From JBQTHD01 sp052390275 (lineage in GTDB: Bacteria; Actinomycetota; Acidimicrobiia; Acidimicrobiales; AC-14), in the NCBI GenBank assembly GCA_052390275.1, contig JBQTHD010000024.1, forward strand, positions 1-64,000: a stretch of 64,000 nucleotides of DNA. Direction: 5' to 3'. Positions 33,864 through 41,905 of this stretch are shown piece by piece. The stretch's first letter is position 1; each line of letters opens with the position of its first letter. Below the pieces are notes generated by a model that was given only the letters and a program-made list of their open reading frames with translations, did no database searches and was not told where the DNA came from. The position numbers and the translations under genes were made by a program.

Positions 33864-34062
33864 AGAGGAAGGCTAGAACGTATCTGCTGTAAGCGCAACG
33901 ACCATCCGATGATCGCGAAGGAGTAGGGAGACAAGAAGGACCACGGACGTTGCGGCCTCCTTGGAGCATTGTCACAGCGCCGTGGTTAGGTGTTGTCGGC
34001 ACCAGGTCACTGCTCAGATACCCCTTCGGTGAACCCGACAGGCAACTTCGGTGAAGAACTCG

Positions 34063-34137
34063 TGGAGCGGACGACGGGATTCGAACCCGCGACCCTCACC
34101 TTGGCAAGGTGATGCTCTACCACTGAGCCACGTCCGC
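34063..34137 (-). tRNA. tRNA-Gly (GCC)
   Basis: A 75-nt cloverleaf with acceptor stem GCGGACG/CGTCCGC, D-arm GCTC-AGTGGTA-GAGC, anticodon loop TTGCCAA and a T-arm with GGTTCGAAT. The anticodon GCC is at 34103-34105 (minus strand). The CCA end is encoded. The tRNA borders the toxin-antitoxin island, so it could be an integration site, but I see no integrase or duplicated tRNA end. Confidence 0.95.
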
Positions 34138-34199
34138 AGCGCTGGGCAGACTACCAGCGGTCGCCCGCCGGCTCTACTGGGCTCTCGAAAGGTTGATCC

Positions 34200-34637
34200 T
34201 TAGCGGCCGGTGTGGCCGAAGCCGCCCTCGCCCCGGTCGCTGGCGGGAAGGCTTGTCACCTCCTGCCATTGGATCGCCTCCGCCGGGATGAGCAGCAACT
34301 GGGCAATCCGGTCGCCTTTGCGCAACTCGTAGATATGGGTCGGATCGGTGTTAATCAGAAGCACTCTGAGTTCGCCCCGGTAGCCAGAATCGATCAGGCC
34401 CGGGGCGTTGAGGACGCTTACCCCCCGGGTGGAGGCCAGCCCGCTGCGAGGCAGAATCAACCCGGCCCAACCGTCGGGGATGGCCACTGCCACCCCAGTG
34501 GACACCAGTGCCCGTTCTCCCCCCGGACCGATCGTGAGTGTCTCGGCGGAACTCAGATCGAGTCCGGCATCACCGGCCCGGGCGTAGGTGGGGAGTTCCG
34601 TTCCAGGGTCGAGGCGGACCACGCAGACCTCGGGCAC
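34200..34637 (-). CDS. dut: dUTP diphosphatase
   Basis: 145 aa from GTG 34637. It hydrolyses dUTP to dUMP and PPi, keeping uracil out of DNA and feeding dTMP synthesis. All family motifs are visible: AGDAGLDLSS, LPRSGLAS, APGLIDSGYRGE, KGDRIAQLLL and RGEGGFGHTG at the C-terminus. This gives the normal trimeric length. The start is supported by a TAGGTT box 7 nt upstream; the longer frame into 34814 is not needed. Confidence 0.95.
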   Translation of the reverse strand: MPEVCVVRLDPGTELPTYARAGDAGLDLSSAETLTIGPGGERALVSTGVAVAIPDGWAGLILPRSGLASTRGVSVLNAPGLIDSGYRGELRVLLINTDPTHIYELRKGDRIAQLLLIPAEAIQWQEVTSLPASDRGEGGFGHTGR

Positions 34638-34644
34638 GGCGTTG

Positions 34645-34650
34645 AACCTA
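34645..34650 (-). promoter_or_regulatory. Possible -10 element for leaderless dut
   Basis: On the minus strand TAGGTT lies 7 nt before the GTG of dut. Confidence 0.45.
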
Positions 34651-34732
34651 ACGGTTGCTCCGAATGTTCTCGGCTCGGCCAACTGGGGACAAGAATGCCC
34701 AGATGCTCGATGCCGGGCTGACAGGATGACGA

Positions 34733-35083
34733 ATGGTTGCGATCGGCGACATCCGAACTTTGGCCCTCGCGCTTCCCGGCGCCTACGAGCAGCCGTCATA
34801 CGAGGGGCGGCCATCGTGGCGGACCAAGCCTCGGATGTTCACCTGGGTTCGTGACGACCCCGAGGCTCTGGTTGTCTGGGTGGAATCCGCCGACGAGAAG
34901 CTGGCCATGATTTCGGCTGAGCCGAGGAAGTTTTTCACGACGCCCCATTACGACGGCCACGCCATTGTCCTAATCCGCCTGGATGCGATCGATCCTGACG
35001 AGGCTCGGGAGTTGATTACCGAGTCCTGGTTCCTGCGGGCTCCAGCGAACCTGGTTCGCACTTGGAAGTCCGGCATCACCTGA
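34733..35083 (+). CDS. MmcQ/YjbR family protein
   Basis: 116 aa. It has the family pattern ALALPGAYEQPSYEGRPSWR, then MFTWV, FTTPHYDGHAIVLIRLDAID and LITESWFLRAP. YjbR-like proteins adopt a CyaY/MmcQ fold and some bind DNA; their function is unclear. An AGGA lies 7 nt before the ATG. It is divergent from dut and stands alone. Confidence 0.88.
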   Translation: MVAIGDIRTLALALPGAYEQPSYEGRPSWRTKPRMFTWVRDDPEALVVWVESADEKLAMISAEPRKFFTTPHYDGHAIVLIRLDAIDPDEARELITESWFLRAPANLVRTWKSGIT

Positions 35084-35121
35084 CCGTGCCTAGGGAGCCG
35101 GGATTGCCAAAGGTCAGGCCC

Positions 35122-35262
35122 TCAGGCCGCCTCCCCGAACAGCCGTTCCCGCAGGTCTGTCCGAAGCCGTGGCGGCCCGGTGGCGAGTGTTCGGCCGTCA
35201 GGGCGGATGAAGCGCACCTGGTGGTCGGGGTTGCCCGATATCCGCCAGCCCCTTCATGAACC
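35122..35262 (-). pseudogene. C-terminal relic of an HNH endonuclease (DUF222/13E12 type)
   Basis: GWRISGNPDHQVRFIRPDGR followed by TLATGPPRLRTDLRERLFGE and a stop is the typical tail of actinobacterial 13E12-repeat HNH endonucleases. The LVHEG of the HNH motif lies just upstream in another frame, and the remainder of the gene is missing. These families often derive from mobile elements. Confidence 0.6.
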
Positions 35263-35457
35263 AGGACGTGTGGTCAACCAGGCCCCCATGGAGGTGTGCC
35301 ATCGGTCTCCCATGCCTGCCTGGCGTCATAGGCAGCGATCCCCCGAGATCCTCAGTCACCACTCCAGCGGGAGCCCACCACCTGAAGGCCACCAGAGATT
35401 CCCACGACAACTCGGTGGTTCTCACCGGCCGGGGCGCAAGCTTTGGTCGCGCTCAGA

Positions 35458-36106
35458 TCAGCCCGGCTTCCACGTCCCGCAACCGGTGGTCTTGAAGCCC
35501 TTGTCGCTCGCTGCGATCGTCACCACGACTTGGCCACCCCTGGAGAGGTCGTTGGCGATGATGTCTCCGACCCCGGCCCCGCCGAAGCTCGCCTGTCGCT
35601 CCCAGTAACAAAGTCTCCCGCCGGGGGCTATGTACGTTCCCGCTGCAATGTCGGTGCCTACCCTGTACTGGCCGTTGTCGAAAGTGGTCCTCGGGCCGGC
35701 CTGGGTGGTCGTCGGGGCCACAGTGGCGACCGTTGTAGCAGGCACTGTGCCGCGGTGCCCGCCGGCTGAGTGGGGCTCGGCGGGGCGACCGTCTTCGCCA
35801 GATCCTGGCCCGCGCTCCCCTTCTTGTCCTCCTCGTCCGGGCTGGCCATGGCCCCGACCGCTAGCAAGCCTACGAAGATACCGCCGGCCCACTTCGCCCA
35901 GCGGGGGAAGCCGGATGCGGTCGACGAAACGGAGGAAGTGGGGCGGCCGGGGGGCGGCGGCAACGCAGGCACCGGGTCGATCCCGGCTGACGGTCGGCTG
36001 TTGATACGTGCTCGGTCCATGCGGTGCCGTCCCAGTACCGAGCGACGTATCGCCCGCTCGGATCCCGCTTCCAGCCCGCATCGCTCCTCCCGCCCTCGTC
36101 GGTCAC
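35458..36106 (-). pseudogene. DUF2510 membrane protein with two frameshifts
   Basis: From ATG 36106 comes a DUF2510 domain (GWKRDPSGRYVARYWDGTAW, TEHVS). The frame then changes to a Pro-rich linker and a membrane segment (GGIFVGLLAVGAMA), and changes again to a domain with FDNGQYRVGTDIAAGTYIAP and GGRLCYWERQASFGGAG. All three parts are common together in actinobacterial DUF2510 proteins. Two single-base shifts, near 36010 and 35750, separate them. Either the gene is dead or the sequence has indel errors. Confidence 0.65.
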
Positions 36107-36432
36107 TTGCCACTCCTCGCCTCGTCAGCCGGAGACCGTAGTCAGTAGCCGCGTGAAGCGACCACGGCCGAGAGGCGGAGGAGGGTCGCTCGGGTATGTC
36201 CGCTCGTGGTCTTTGGCCGGATGTGTCCAGCGAAGGACCTTGGCAGCCGCCCTCTGCCCTGGCTCCCTGGCGAGGATCCGTGCGTCGCCCTCGTCGAGCG
36301 CTTGCACACCATGTCGGGCATCGGCGGCACCGCGATGGCCGAAGCGGAGGCCGATCGTGCTCGGACGAACGCCCGCAAAAAACACCAGGCGCGTGGCGAC
36401 GCGAGTCCCTCCCAGCAGTAGCGGCCCGGCGG
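36107..36432. other. 326-bp stretch without a recognisable gene
   Basis: Two minus-strand open frames of 78 and 86 codons overlap here in different frames. Neither shows family motifs, a ribosome binding site or a convincing protein composition. No tRNA, hairpin with T-run or repeat is seen. Confidence 0.6.
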
Positions 36433-37227
36433 CTAGAGCTTTCGGCCCACCGCCGCTGCAATACGGCGGCTGATGGGCCAGGGGGTGGCCCGGGACAGGC
36501 TGACGAACACTCGGTAGGAGGTGCGGGGAACGGCAATGGCCCGCCCCCGCTCAAGGGCCTCCAACCCGGACTCGGCCACCTCCTCGGCGCTGAGCCACGC
36601 CGGCTGGGGCACCGACGTCCGGTCCAGACCAGCGACGGCGTGAAACTCGGTGCGGGTCATTCCCGGAAGAAGGGCCACTACCGTCACCCCGGATTGACGA
36701 GCCTCCTCGTGGAGGGACTGGCTGAAGCTGGTGAGGAAGGCCTTGGTGGCCGCATAGGTGGCCAGGTAGGGCACGGCCTGGACTCCGGCGATGGAGGAAA
36801 CGTTGATGATCCCGCCCCGACCCCGCGACATCATCCCCGGCAGAGCGGCCGAAGCCAGGCGCACCGGGGCCAGGACGTTCAGGCGGATCTCGGCTTCCTC
36901 GTGGTCGGCACTCAGGTTGATGAAGGGCCCGCTGCCCCCGCTGCCGGCGTTGTTGACCAACAGATCGACGGGACGGTTGGGGTCGGACAGCCTGTTCTCC
37001 ACCTGATGCAGTTGGCTGGAGTCGGTGAGGTCGGCGACCAGGACCTCGGCGGAGGATCCCAGCCGGCCGACTTCTTCGCTGATTTCGGCCAGGCGGTCGG
37101 CCCGGCGGGCCACCAGTACGACCCTGGTACCCCGGGAGGCGATGGCCAGGGCGAAGGCCCGGCCTATCCCCGCGGAGGCCCCGGTGACCAGGGCCACCGG
37201 CCAGCGCTGGGCAAAAGAATCGGCCAT
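36433..37227 (-). CDS. Short-chain dehydrogenase/reductase
   Basis: 264 aa from ATG 37227. Classical SDR motifs are LVTGASAGIGRAFALAIA for the cofactor, VLVADLTD, LLVNNAGSGG, and the catalytic Ser in NVSSIAGVQ with YAATKAF supplying Tyr and Lys. The Arg in LVARRADRL suggests NADP(H). Substrate unknown; the C-terminal extension with ISRRIAAAVGRKL is typical of the ketoreductase-like group. It is divergent from the metal transporter genes. A TAGCGT box lies 8 nt before the ATG. Confidence 0.9.
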   Translation of the reverse strand: MADSFAQRWPVALVTGASAGIGRAFALAIASRGTRVVLVARRADRLAEISEEVGRLGSSAEVLVADLTDSSQLHQVENRLSDPNRPVDLLVNNAGSGGSGPFINLSADHEEAEIRLNVLAPVRLASAALPGMMSRGRGGIINVSSIAGVQAVPYLATYAATKAFLTSFSQSLHEEARQSGVTVVALLPGMTRTEFHAVAGLDRTSVPQPAWLSAEEVAESGLEALERGRAIAVPRTSYRVFVSLSRATPWPISRRIAAAVGRKL

Positions 37228-37235
37228 GTGGGCCG

Positions 37236-37241
37236 ACGCTA
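37236..37241 (-). promoter_or_regulatory. Possible -10 element for leaderless SDR gene
   Basis: On the minus strand TAGCGT lies 8 nt before the SDR ATG. Confidence 0.4.
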
Positions 37242-37289
37242 CCGGGCCCCAAGTCGGCTGGCCGAGATCGGCGGCGGTGAACCGACCTT

Positions 37290-37295
37290 TAGAGT
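37290..37295 (+). promoter_or_regulatory. Possible -10 element for leaderless znuA
   Basis: TAGAGT lies 7 nt before the ATG of the metal-binding lipoprotein. No Zur- or MntR-like palindrome is obvious nearby. Confidence 0.45.
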
Positions 37296-37302
37296 TCCGA
37301 TC

Positions 37303-38313
37303 ATGTACAAACCCACGGCCGCATCGTGGCGGTTGGTCGTCGCGGCAGCGCTCGTTGTGGCCACCGGCTGCGGGCAGGCACAGCCTGCCGCCTCGCCCGA
37401 TTCGGACCGCCTGTCGGTCGTGGCCACCGTTGCTCCCCTGACCAATATCGTGGCCAACGTCGCCCTGGGCCTGGCCGACGTGGCCGGCCTGGTTCCCGAA
37501 GGGACCAACTCCCACACTTTCGAGCCCCCGCCATCGGTGGCCAAGGCCCTCGCCGGGGCCGACGTGGTGTTCCTCAATGGCTTGAAGCTGGAGGAGCCGA
37601 CCCGGGAATTGGCCGAGGCCAACCTGACCGAGGGTGCCGAGATCGTTTCCCTGGGCGACGAAACGATCACCCCTGACCAGTACCTCTACGACTTCTCCTT
37701 TCCCGAGGACGGGGGTAAGCCCAATCCCCACCTGTGGACCAACCCTCCGATGGCTATCCGCTACGCCGAGGTGGTGGCCGATGTCCTGTCCCGTCGGGAC
37801 CCGTCCCACGCGCAGGACTACGCCGCCAACGCCCAGGCTTTCATCGAGCGGATGAAACTGCTGGATGCGGCCATGGTTACGGCCACCGCTACCTTGGCCC
37901 CGGAGGATCGGAAACTGCTCACCTACCACGACGCCTACGCCTATTTCGCACGTCATTACGACTGGCAGGTGATCGGCGCCATCCAGCCGTCGAGCTTCGA
38001 CGAACCAACTCCTCGGGAGGTGGCCGATTTGATCAGCCAGGTTCGTGAGGAAGATGTCAAGGCGGTGTTCGGGTCCGAGGTGTTCCCCAGCCCCGTGCTG
38101 GAGCAGATCGGCCGGGAGGCCTCGGTCCGCTACGTCGACGTCCTGCGCGACGATGACCTTCCCGGCGAGCCCGGCGACGCCGAGCACTCGCTGATCGGGT
38201 TGCTGCGGTTCGACTTCGTGACCATGGTTGACAGCCTGGGGGGGGACGCCTCCGCCCTTGAGGCGCTGGCCGTGACCGATCCCGATGACGCCAAGGCCAA
38301 CTACCCGCAGTGA
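37303..38313 (+). CDS. znuA: Metal-binding lipoprotein of Zn/Mn ABC importer
   Basis: 336 aa from ATG 37303. A lipobox (VVATGC) follows the signal segment. Cluster A-1 (ZnuA/TroA/PsaA) features are VATVAPLTNIVANV and metal-ligand His in NSHTFEPPPS, NPHLWTNP and LTYHDAYAYFARHY, plus an acidic ligand in FGSEVFPSP. It captures Zn2+ or Mn2+ outside the membrane for the ATPase and permease that follow. There is no long His-rich loop, which is compatible with either metal. It overlaps the ATPase gene by 4 bp. Confidence 0.9.
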   Translation: MYKPTAASWRLVVAAALVVATGCGQAQPAASPDSDRLSVVATVAPLTNIVANVALGLADVAGLVPEGTNSHTFEPPPSVAKALAGADVVFLNGLKLEEPTRELAEANLTEGAEIVSLGDETITPDQYLYDFSFPEDGGKPNPHLWTNPPMAIRYAEVVADVLSRRDPSHAQDYAANAQAFIERMKLLDAAMVTATATLAPEDRKLLTYHDAYAYFARHYDWQVIGAIQPSSFDEPTPREVADLISQVREEDVKAVFGSEVFPSPVLEQIGREASVRYVDVLRDDDLPGEPGDAEHSLIGLLRFDFVTMVDSLGGDASALEALAVTDPDDAKANYPQ

Positions 38314-39182
38314 GCCGTGCAACTCCGACGGAGCCGGCCGTTGCAGCCCGACCGGGGGAAGGCCGGGCAAACCGGGAGAGCAACGTGCGTTCCTTGGTTT
38401 CTCCGGGAGAGCGGGCGCCGATAGATCCCCTAGTCCGGATCGAGTCTGTCTGTTGTGCCTACGACCAGCACGAGGTGCTGAGCGACGTGTCCCTGGACAT
38501 CGGGCCCGGGTCCTTCGCCGGAATAGTCGGCCCGTCGGGGTCGGGCAAGACCACGCTTTTGCGTCTGATCCTGGGCACCGTGGTGGCCCGGTCCGGTCAG
38601 GTGGTGCGGGCCGGCGGGCTGCGGCTGGGTTATGTCCCCCAGGTGGAGACGGTGAACTGGAACTTTCCGGTTACGGTGGCCGAGGTGGTGCTCATGGCCT
38701 CGCCCCGACGGCGGGGGCCAGGCGCATCGACGGTGGAAAAGCGGGAAGTGGCCGAGGTGCTGGCCCGCCTGGGCCTCGAGGGCCTGGGCGATCGTCACAT
38801 CCGTCGCTTGTCCGGTGGCCAGCAGCAGCGGGTCTTTCTGGCACGGGCCCTGTTGTCGGCCCCTCAGTTGCTACTGCTCGACGAGCCGACGGCGGGGGTT
38901 GACGTTCGCACCCGCCACGACGTTCTCCACGTCCTGGGCGAAGTCAACCGGGCCGGGACGGCGGTGGTGCTGACCACCCACGACCTCAACGGCATGGCCG
39001 CCCATCTTCCCCGGGTGGTCTGTCTCAACCGGGAGGTGCTGGCCGACGGCCCCCCCGCCGAGGCCCTGACACCGGCGGTTCTGGAGCGGACCTACGGCGC
39101 CCCACTGGAAGTTCTCCATCACGGAGGGATGCCAGTGGTGGTAGACCGACCGGTCGCGCGCCTCACCGACCGCCCGGCGTGA
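38310..39182 (+). CDS. znuC: ATPase of Zn/Mn ABC importer
   Basis: 290 aa from GTG 38310, which overlaps the lipoprotein stop; a later GTG would remove about 25 residues. Walker A is GIVGPSGSGKTTLLRL, the Q-loop lies in YVPQVETVNWNFPVTV, the ABC signature is RLSGGQQQRV, Walker B is LLLLDEPTAGVD and the H-loop is TTHDLNG. The MntB/ZnuC-type spacing agrees with the neighbours. It overlaps the permease gene by 4 bp. Confidence 0.92.
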   Translation: MSRATPTEPAVAARPGEGRANRESNVRSLVSPGERAPIDPLVRIESVCCAYDQHEVLSDVSLDIGPGSFAGIVGPSGSGKTTLLRLILGTVVARSGQVVRAGGLRLGYVPQVETVNWNFPVTVAEVVLMASPRRRGPGASTVEKREVAEVLARLGLEGLGDRHIRRLSGGQQQRVFLARALLSAPQLLLLDEPTAGVDVRTRHDVLHVLGEVNRAGTAVVLTTHDLNGMAAHLPRVVCLNREVLADGPPAEALTPAVLERTYGAPLEVLHHGGMPVVVDRPVARLTDRPA

Positions 39183-40027
39183 TTTCCCAGTTGGCCGAGC
39201 CGTTCGGGTTTGCCTTTTTTCGCCACGGGTTGGTGGTGGCCACCATCGCCGGCGGCCTGTGCGGCCTGGTGGGCGTCTATGTGACCTTGCGGGGGATGAG
39301 CTATATCGGCCACGGCCTTTCCCACGCCATCTTCGGCGGAGCGGCGGCCAGCGCGGTGGTCTCGATCAACTATTACGTGGGTGCCGGCCTGTGGGGGCTG
39401 GCGTCGGCCCTGGCCATCGGGCGAATAACCCGACGGCGGGGGATAGGGGCCGATGCCGCCATCGGCGTGGTCACCACTGCCAGCTTCGCTCTGGGTCTGG
39501 CACTGCTCAACCGCTTCGGACAAGCGCGAAAGTCTCTTGATGCCGTCCTGTTCGGCAGCATCCTGGGGGTGACGGCGGCCGACGTCTGGGTGGTGGCCGG
39601 GGTGACGGCCCTGGCCTTGGCGGTAGTAGTCGGGGGTTACCGGGCCTTATTGTTCACCACCTTTGACCCGGAGGTGGCCGACGCCTCAGGGGTACGCACC
39701 GCCCGGATGGACGCGGTGTTGATGGCGCTCCTGGCGGTCACGATCCTGGCCACCATGAAGGTTCTGGGCGTGGTCCTGATAGCCGCCATCCTGGTGATCC
39801 CGGCGGTGGTGGCCCGAATGCTCACCGACCGGTTCGGCCGGCTTATTTGGCTGTCAGTGGCAATGGGTGCCGGCTTCGGGTTCGTGGGAATGAATGCCAG
39901 TTTCCACTTGGACATCTCCTCGGGAGCGGCCATCGTGCTGGTGGGAGCCCTGGTTTTTCTGGCGGTCTTCACCGCCACCGGGGCCCGGGGCCGGGGGCGG
40001 ACCCATGGCTTGGCGGCCCACGGCTGA
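39179..40027 (+). CDS. znuB: Permease of Zn/Mn ABC importer
   Basis: 282 aa from GTG 39179. An ABC-3 family permease with about eight membrane segments; family stretches are VYVTLRGMSYIGHGLSHAIF, RRRGIGADAAIGVVTT, TTFDPEVADASGVRT and TMKVLGVVLIAAILVIPAVV. It completes the lipoprotein-ATPase-permease operon. An intrinsic terminator follows 22 bp after the stop. Confidence 0.92.
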   Translation: MISQLAEPFGFAFFRHGLVVATIAGGLCGLVGVYVTLRGMSYIGHGLSHAIFGGAAASAVVSINYYVGAGLWGLASALAIGRITRRRGIGADAAIGVVTTASFALGLALLNRFGQARKSLDAVLFGSILGVTAADVWVVAGVTALALAVVVGGYRALLFTTFDPEVADASGVRTARMDAVLMALLAVTILATMKVLGVVLIAAILVIPAVVARMLTDRFGRLIWLSVAMGAGFGFVGMNASFHLDISSGAAIVLVGALVFLAVFTATGARGRGRTHGLAAHG

Positions 40028-40049
40028 AGCCACCGCCGGGGCTGGCTCC

Positions 40050-40070
40050 CGGCCCCACGGGCCGCTTTTT
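40050..40070 (+). terminator. Intrinsic terminator after the metal ABC operon
   Basis: CGGCCC pairs with GGGCCG around a CAC loop, followed by C and five T residues. It is placed just after the permease stop. Confidence 0.75.
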
Positions 40071-40080
40071 GGAGCGATGG

Positions 40081-40379
40081 TCAGAGCTTGGCAGCCAAGA
40101 TGTCGATGGGCTTGATGTCGGGAGGAGCGGCCAGCAATTCATTGGCCCGGGCCATCAGGGCCGCAGCGATGGGGCCATCGAGATGGGCCTGGCGAGCCTC
40201 GCCACCGGGAAAGACGTCAAAGATGCCGAAGGTTGATGCGTCGATCTTGATGGCGAACCAGGCAGTGGTGTCAGCCTCGGCCTCCGGCGAGGGGCAGAGC
40301 CGACATCAAGAAGGATGCGAGTTCGTCCTCCTTGCCGGGCCTGGCGATGAGCGTGGCGAGAAGTCCGACTTTTGACCAT
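40081..40379 (-). pseudogene. Antibiotic biosynthesis monooxygenase-like gene with frameshifts
   Basis: After ATG 40379 an extra A in GTCAAAAGT shifts the frame. The restored frame reads VGLLATLIARPGKEDELASF and LMSALPLA, then a second shift leads to DTTAWFAIKIDASTFGIFDV and ARANELLAAPPDIKPIDILA before TGA 40081-40083. Joined, this is a complete ABM-superfamily protein of about 98 residues. The two shifts inactivate it as read. Confidence 0.65.
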
Positions 40380-40585
40380 GCGGGCAAGTTAGTCACGTCC
40401 TGGCGATTTCATCGGTCGCCCCTCACTGGAAGTTTCGGTTCCCGGTGCTGCGTCACCCTATGGCCCGGGGATCACTGGTCCCGCACATAACAGGTACAGA
40501 GCCGATACTCCAATCGCCGTGCCAGTCGGATGCGGCCTATTGTCCCGGCGGATGAAGGAGGGCCACAGAGTGGATCCAACGGGTC

Positions 40586-41821
40586 ATGGGCGGTATGGCT
40601 CGGCGAGTTACCGCTCGCCTGCGGGGTGTGCTGCGGACGGACGCGTCCAGCGTTCGCCAGAGCCTGGCCGCGCTGGGGGTCAGTTCTGCCGGTAGCCTGC
40701 TGGCCGGGCTCACGCTCGGCTCCATAACCGGAACGCTCGAAGCCCTACCGGGGCTTCTGGTCCTGGTGCCTGCGGCCATTGGCATGCGGGGCAACATCTT
40801 CGGGGCCCTGGCCAGCCGTTTGGGCACGGCCATCCACGCCGGTACTTTTCGCATGTCCCGGCGAACCGACACCCTGGTGGGTCAGAACGTCCTGGCTTCG
40901 CTGGCGCTCACCTGCTTCATCTCCCTGGCTCTGGCTGTCCTGGCCAAGACCGTGGCGGTGGCCTTCGGCGTGGCCGGGACCATATCGGTCGTCGATTTCG
41001 TGGTCGTGTCGGTGGTCGGAGGAGTCCTCTCCTCGGTACCGGTCCTGGTGGTCACTCTGGGGGTGGCGTCGGGATCGGCCCGGTTCGGGTGGGATCTGGA
41101 CAACGTGGCTGCGCCCCTGGTCACCGCAGCAGGAGATGTCTTCACCCTTCCGGCGCTGTTCCTGGCCACCTACCTGGTGGGCCTGCCGGTTCTCTCCCCG
41201 GCAGTGGCGGTGTTGGCGGTCTTTCTGGGTGTCGGCGCCCTGGCCAAAGCACTGCGGTCGGGGCGCGACATGCTGATTCGCATCGTCCGGGAGTCGGTTC
41301 CGGTACTACTGGTTGCGGGTTTGGTGGACGTGGTGGCCGGGTTGACCATCCAAAAGAGCCTCTCCTCCTTTCTCCGGTTCCCTGGACTGTTGGTGCTGGT
41401 CCCCCCGTTTTTGGAAGTGGCCGGGGCTCTGGGCGGGATCCTGGCCAGCCGGCTCTCCAGCAAGTTGCATCTCGGCCTCGTAAGGCCGGCCAACCTGCCC
41501 GATCGGGCCTCCCGCGACGACTTCTGGCTGATCGGCGTCTATGCCGTTCCCGTGTTCGTGGCCGTGGCCCTCAGTTCGGAGCTGGCGTCGTCGATCACCG
41601 ATCTCTCCACTCCGGGAGCGGCCCGGATGGTGGCGATCTCGCTGATCGGAGGGGCGGTGGCCACTTCAGCCGTGGTGGGCGTGGCCTATTACGGGGCGGT
41701 GGCGGCCTTTCGCCTGGGGCTGGACCCGGACATTCACGGGATCCCCCTGATCACCTCGTCGATGGATCTGATCGGAGCCATGGCTCTGATTCTGGCCATC
41801 ATCGCGCTGGGTGCGGCCTGA
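40586..41821 (+). CDS. MgtE/SLC41-like divalent cation permease, duplicated
   Basis: 411 aa with about ten membrane segments. Two similar halves each carry an MgtE-type signature: LPGLLVLVPAAIGMRGNIFG then ALASRLGTAIHAG in the first, and FPGLLVLVPPFLEVAGALGG then ILASRLSSKLHLG in the second. The N-terminal CBS/MgtE_N sensor of bacterial MgtE is absent, so this is the two-domain SLC41 form (archaeal COG1824 permeases). It probably transports Mg2+ or a similar ion. The downstream PhoU/TrkA-C gene is its likely regulator. Confidence 0.82.
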   Translation: MGGMARRVTARLRGVLRTDASSVRQSLAALGVSSAGSLLAGLTLGSITGTLEALPGLLVLVPAAIGMRGNIFGALASRLGTAIHAGTFRMSRRTDTLVGQNVLASLALTCFISLALAVLAKTVAVAFGVAGTISVVDFVVVSVVGGVLSSVPVLVVTLGVASGSARFGWDLDNVAAPLVTAAGDVFTLPALFLATYLVGLPVLSPAVAVLAVFLGVGALAKALRSGRDMLIRIVRESVPVLLVAGLVDVVAGLTIQKSLSSFLRFPGLLVLVPPFLEVAGALGGILASRLSSKLHLGLVRPANLPDRASRDDFWLIGVYAVPVFVAVALSSELASSITDLSTPGAARMVAISLIGGAVATSAVVGVAYYGAVAAFRLGLDPDIHGIPLITSSMDLIGAMALILAIIALGAA

Positions 41822-41905
41822 ACGGGTCGCTAGTGCCCTGACCATGAACGCTTGCCCGCGCGGCCTCGCTGGTTAGGCTGCTTCGGTCCTTCGGGACACC
41901 CGCCC

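Noticed and set aside
34063..34137. tRNA-Gly as an attachment site of an integrated element
   Set aside because: No integrase gene and no repeated tRNA 3' end are visible in the flanking 4 kb.
36433..38370. A 645-codon minus-strand frame covering the SDR gene and znuA
   Set aside because: Only the last 264 codons match an SDR; the upstream part is antisense to the metal-binding lipoprotein. The start at 37227 has a TANNNT box.
40380..40585. Magnesium riboswitch (M-box) before the MgtE-like gene
   Set aside because: I looked for the conserved core and terminator but found neither by eye; a covariance-model search would decide.
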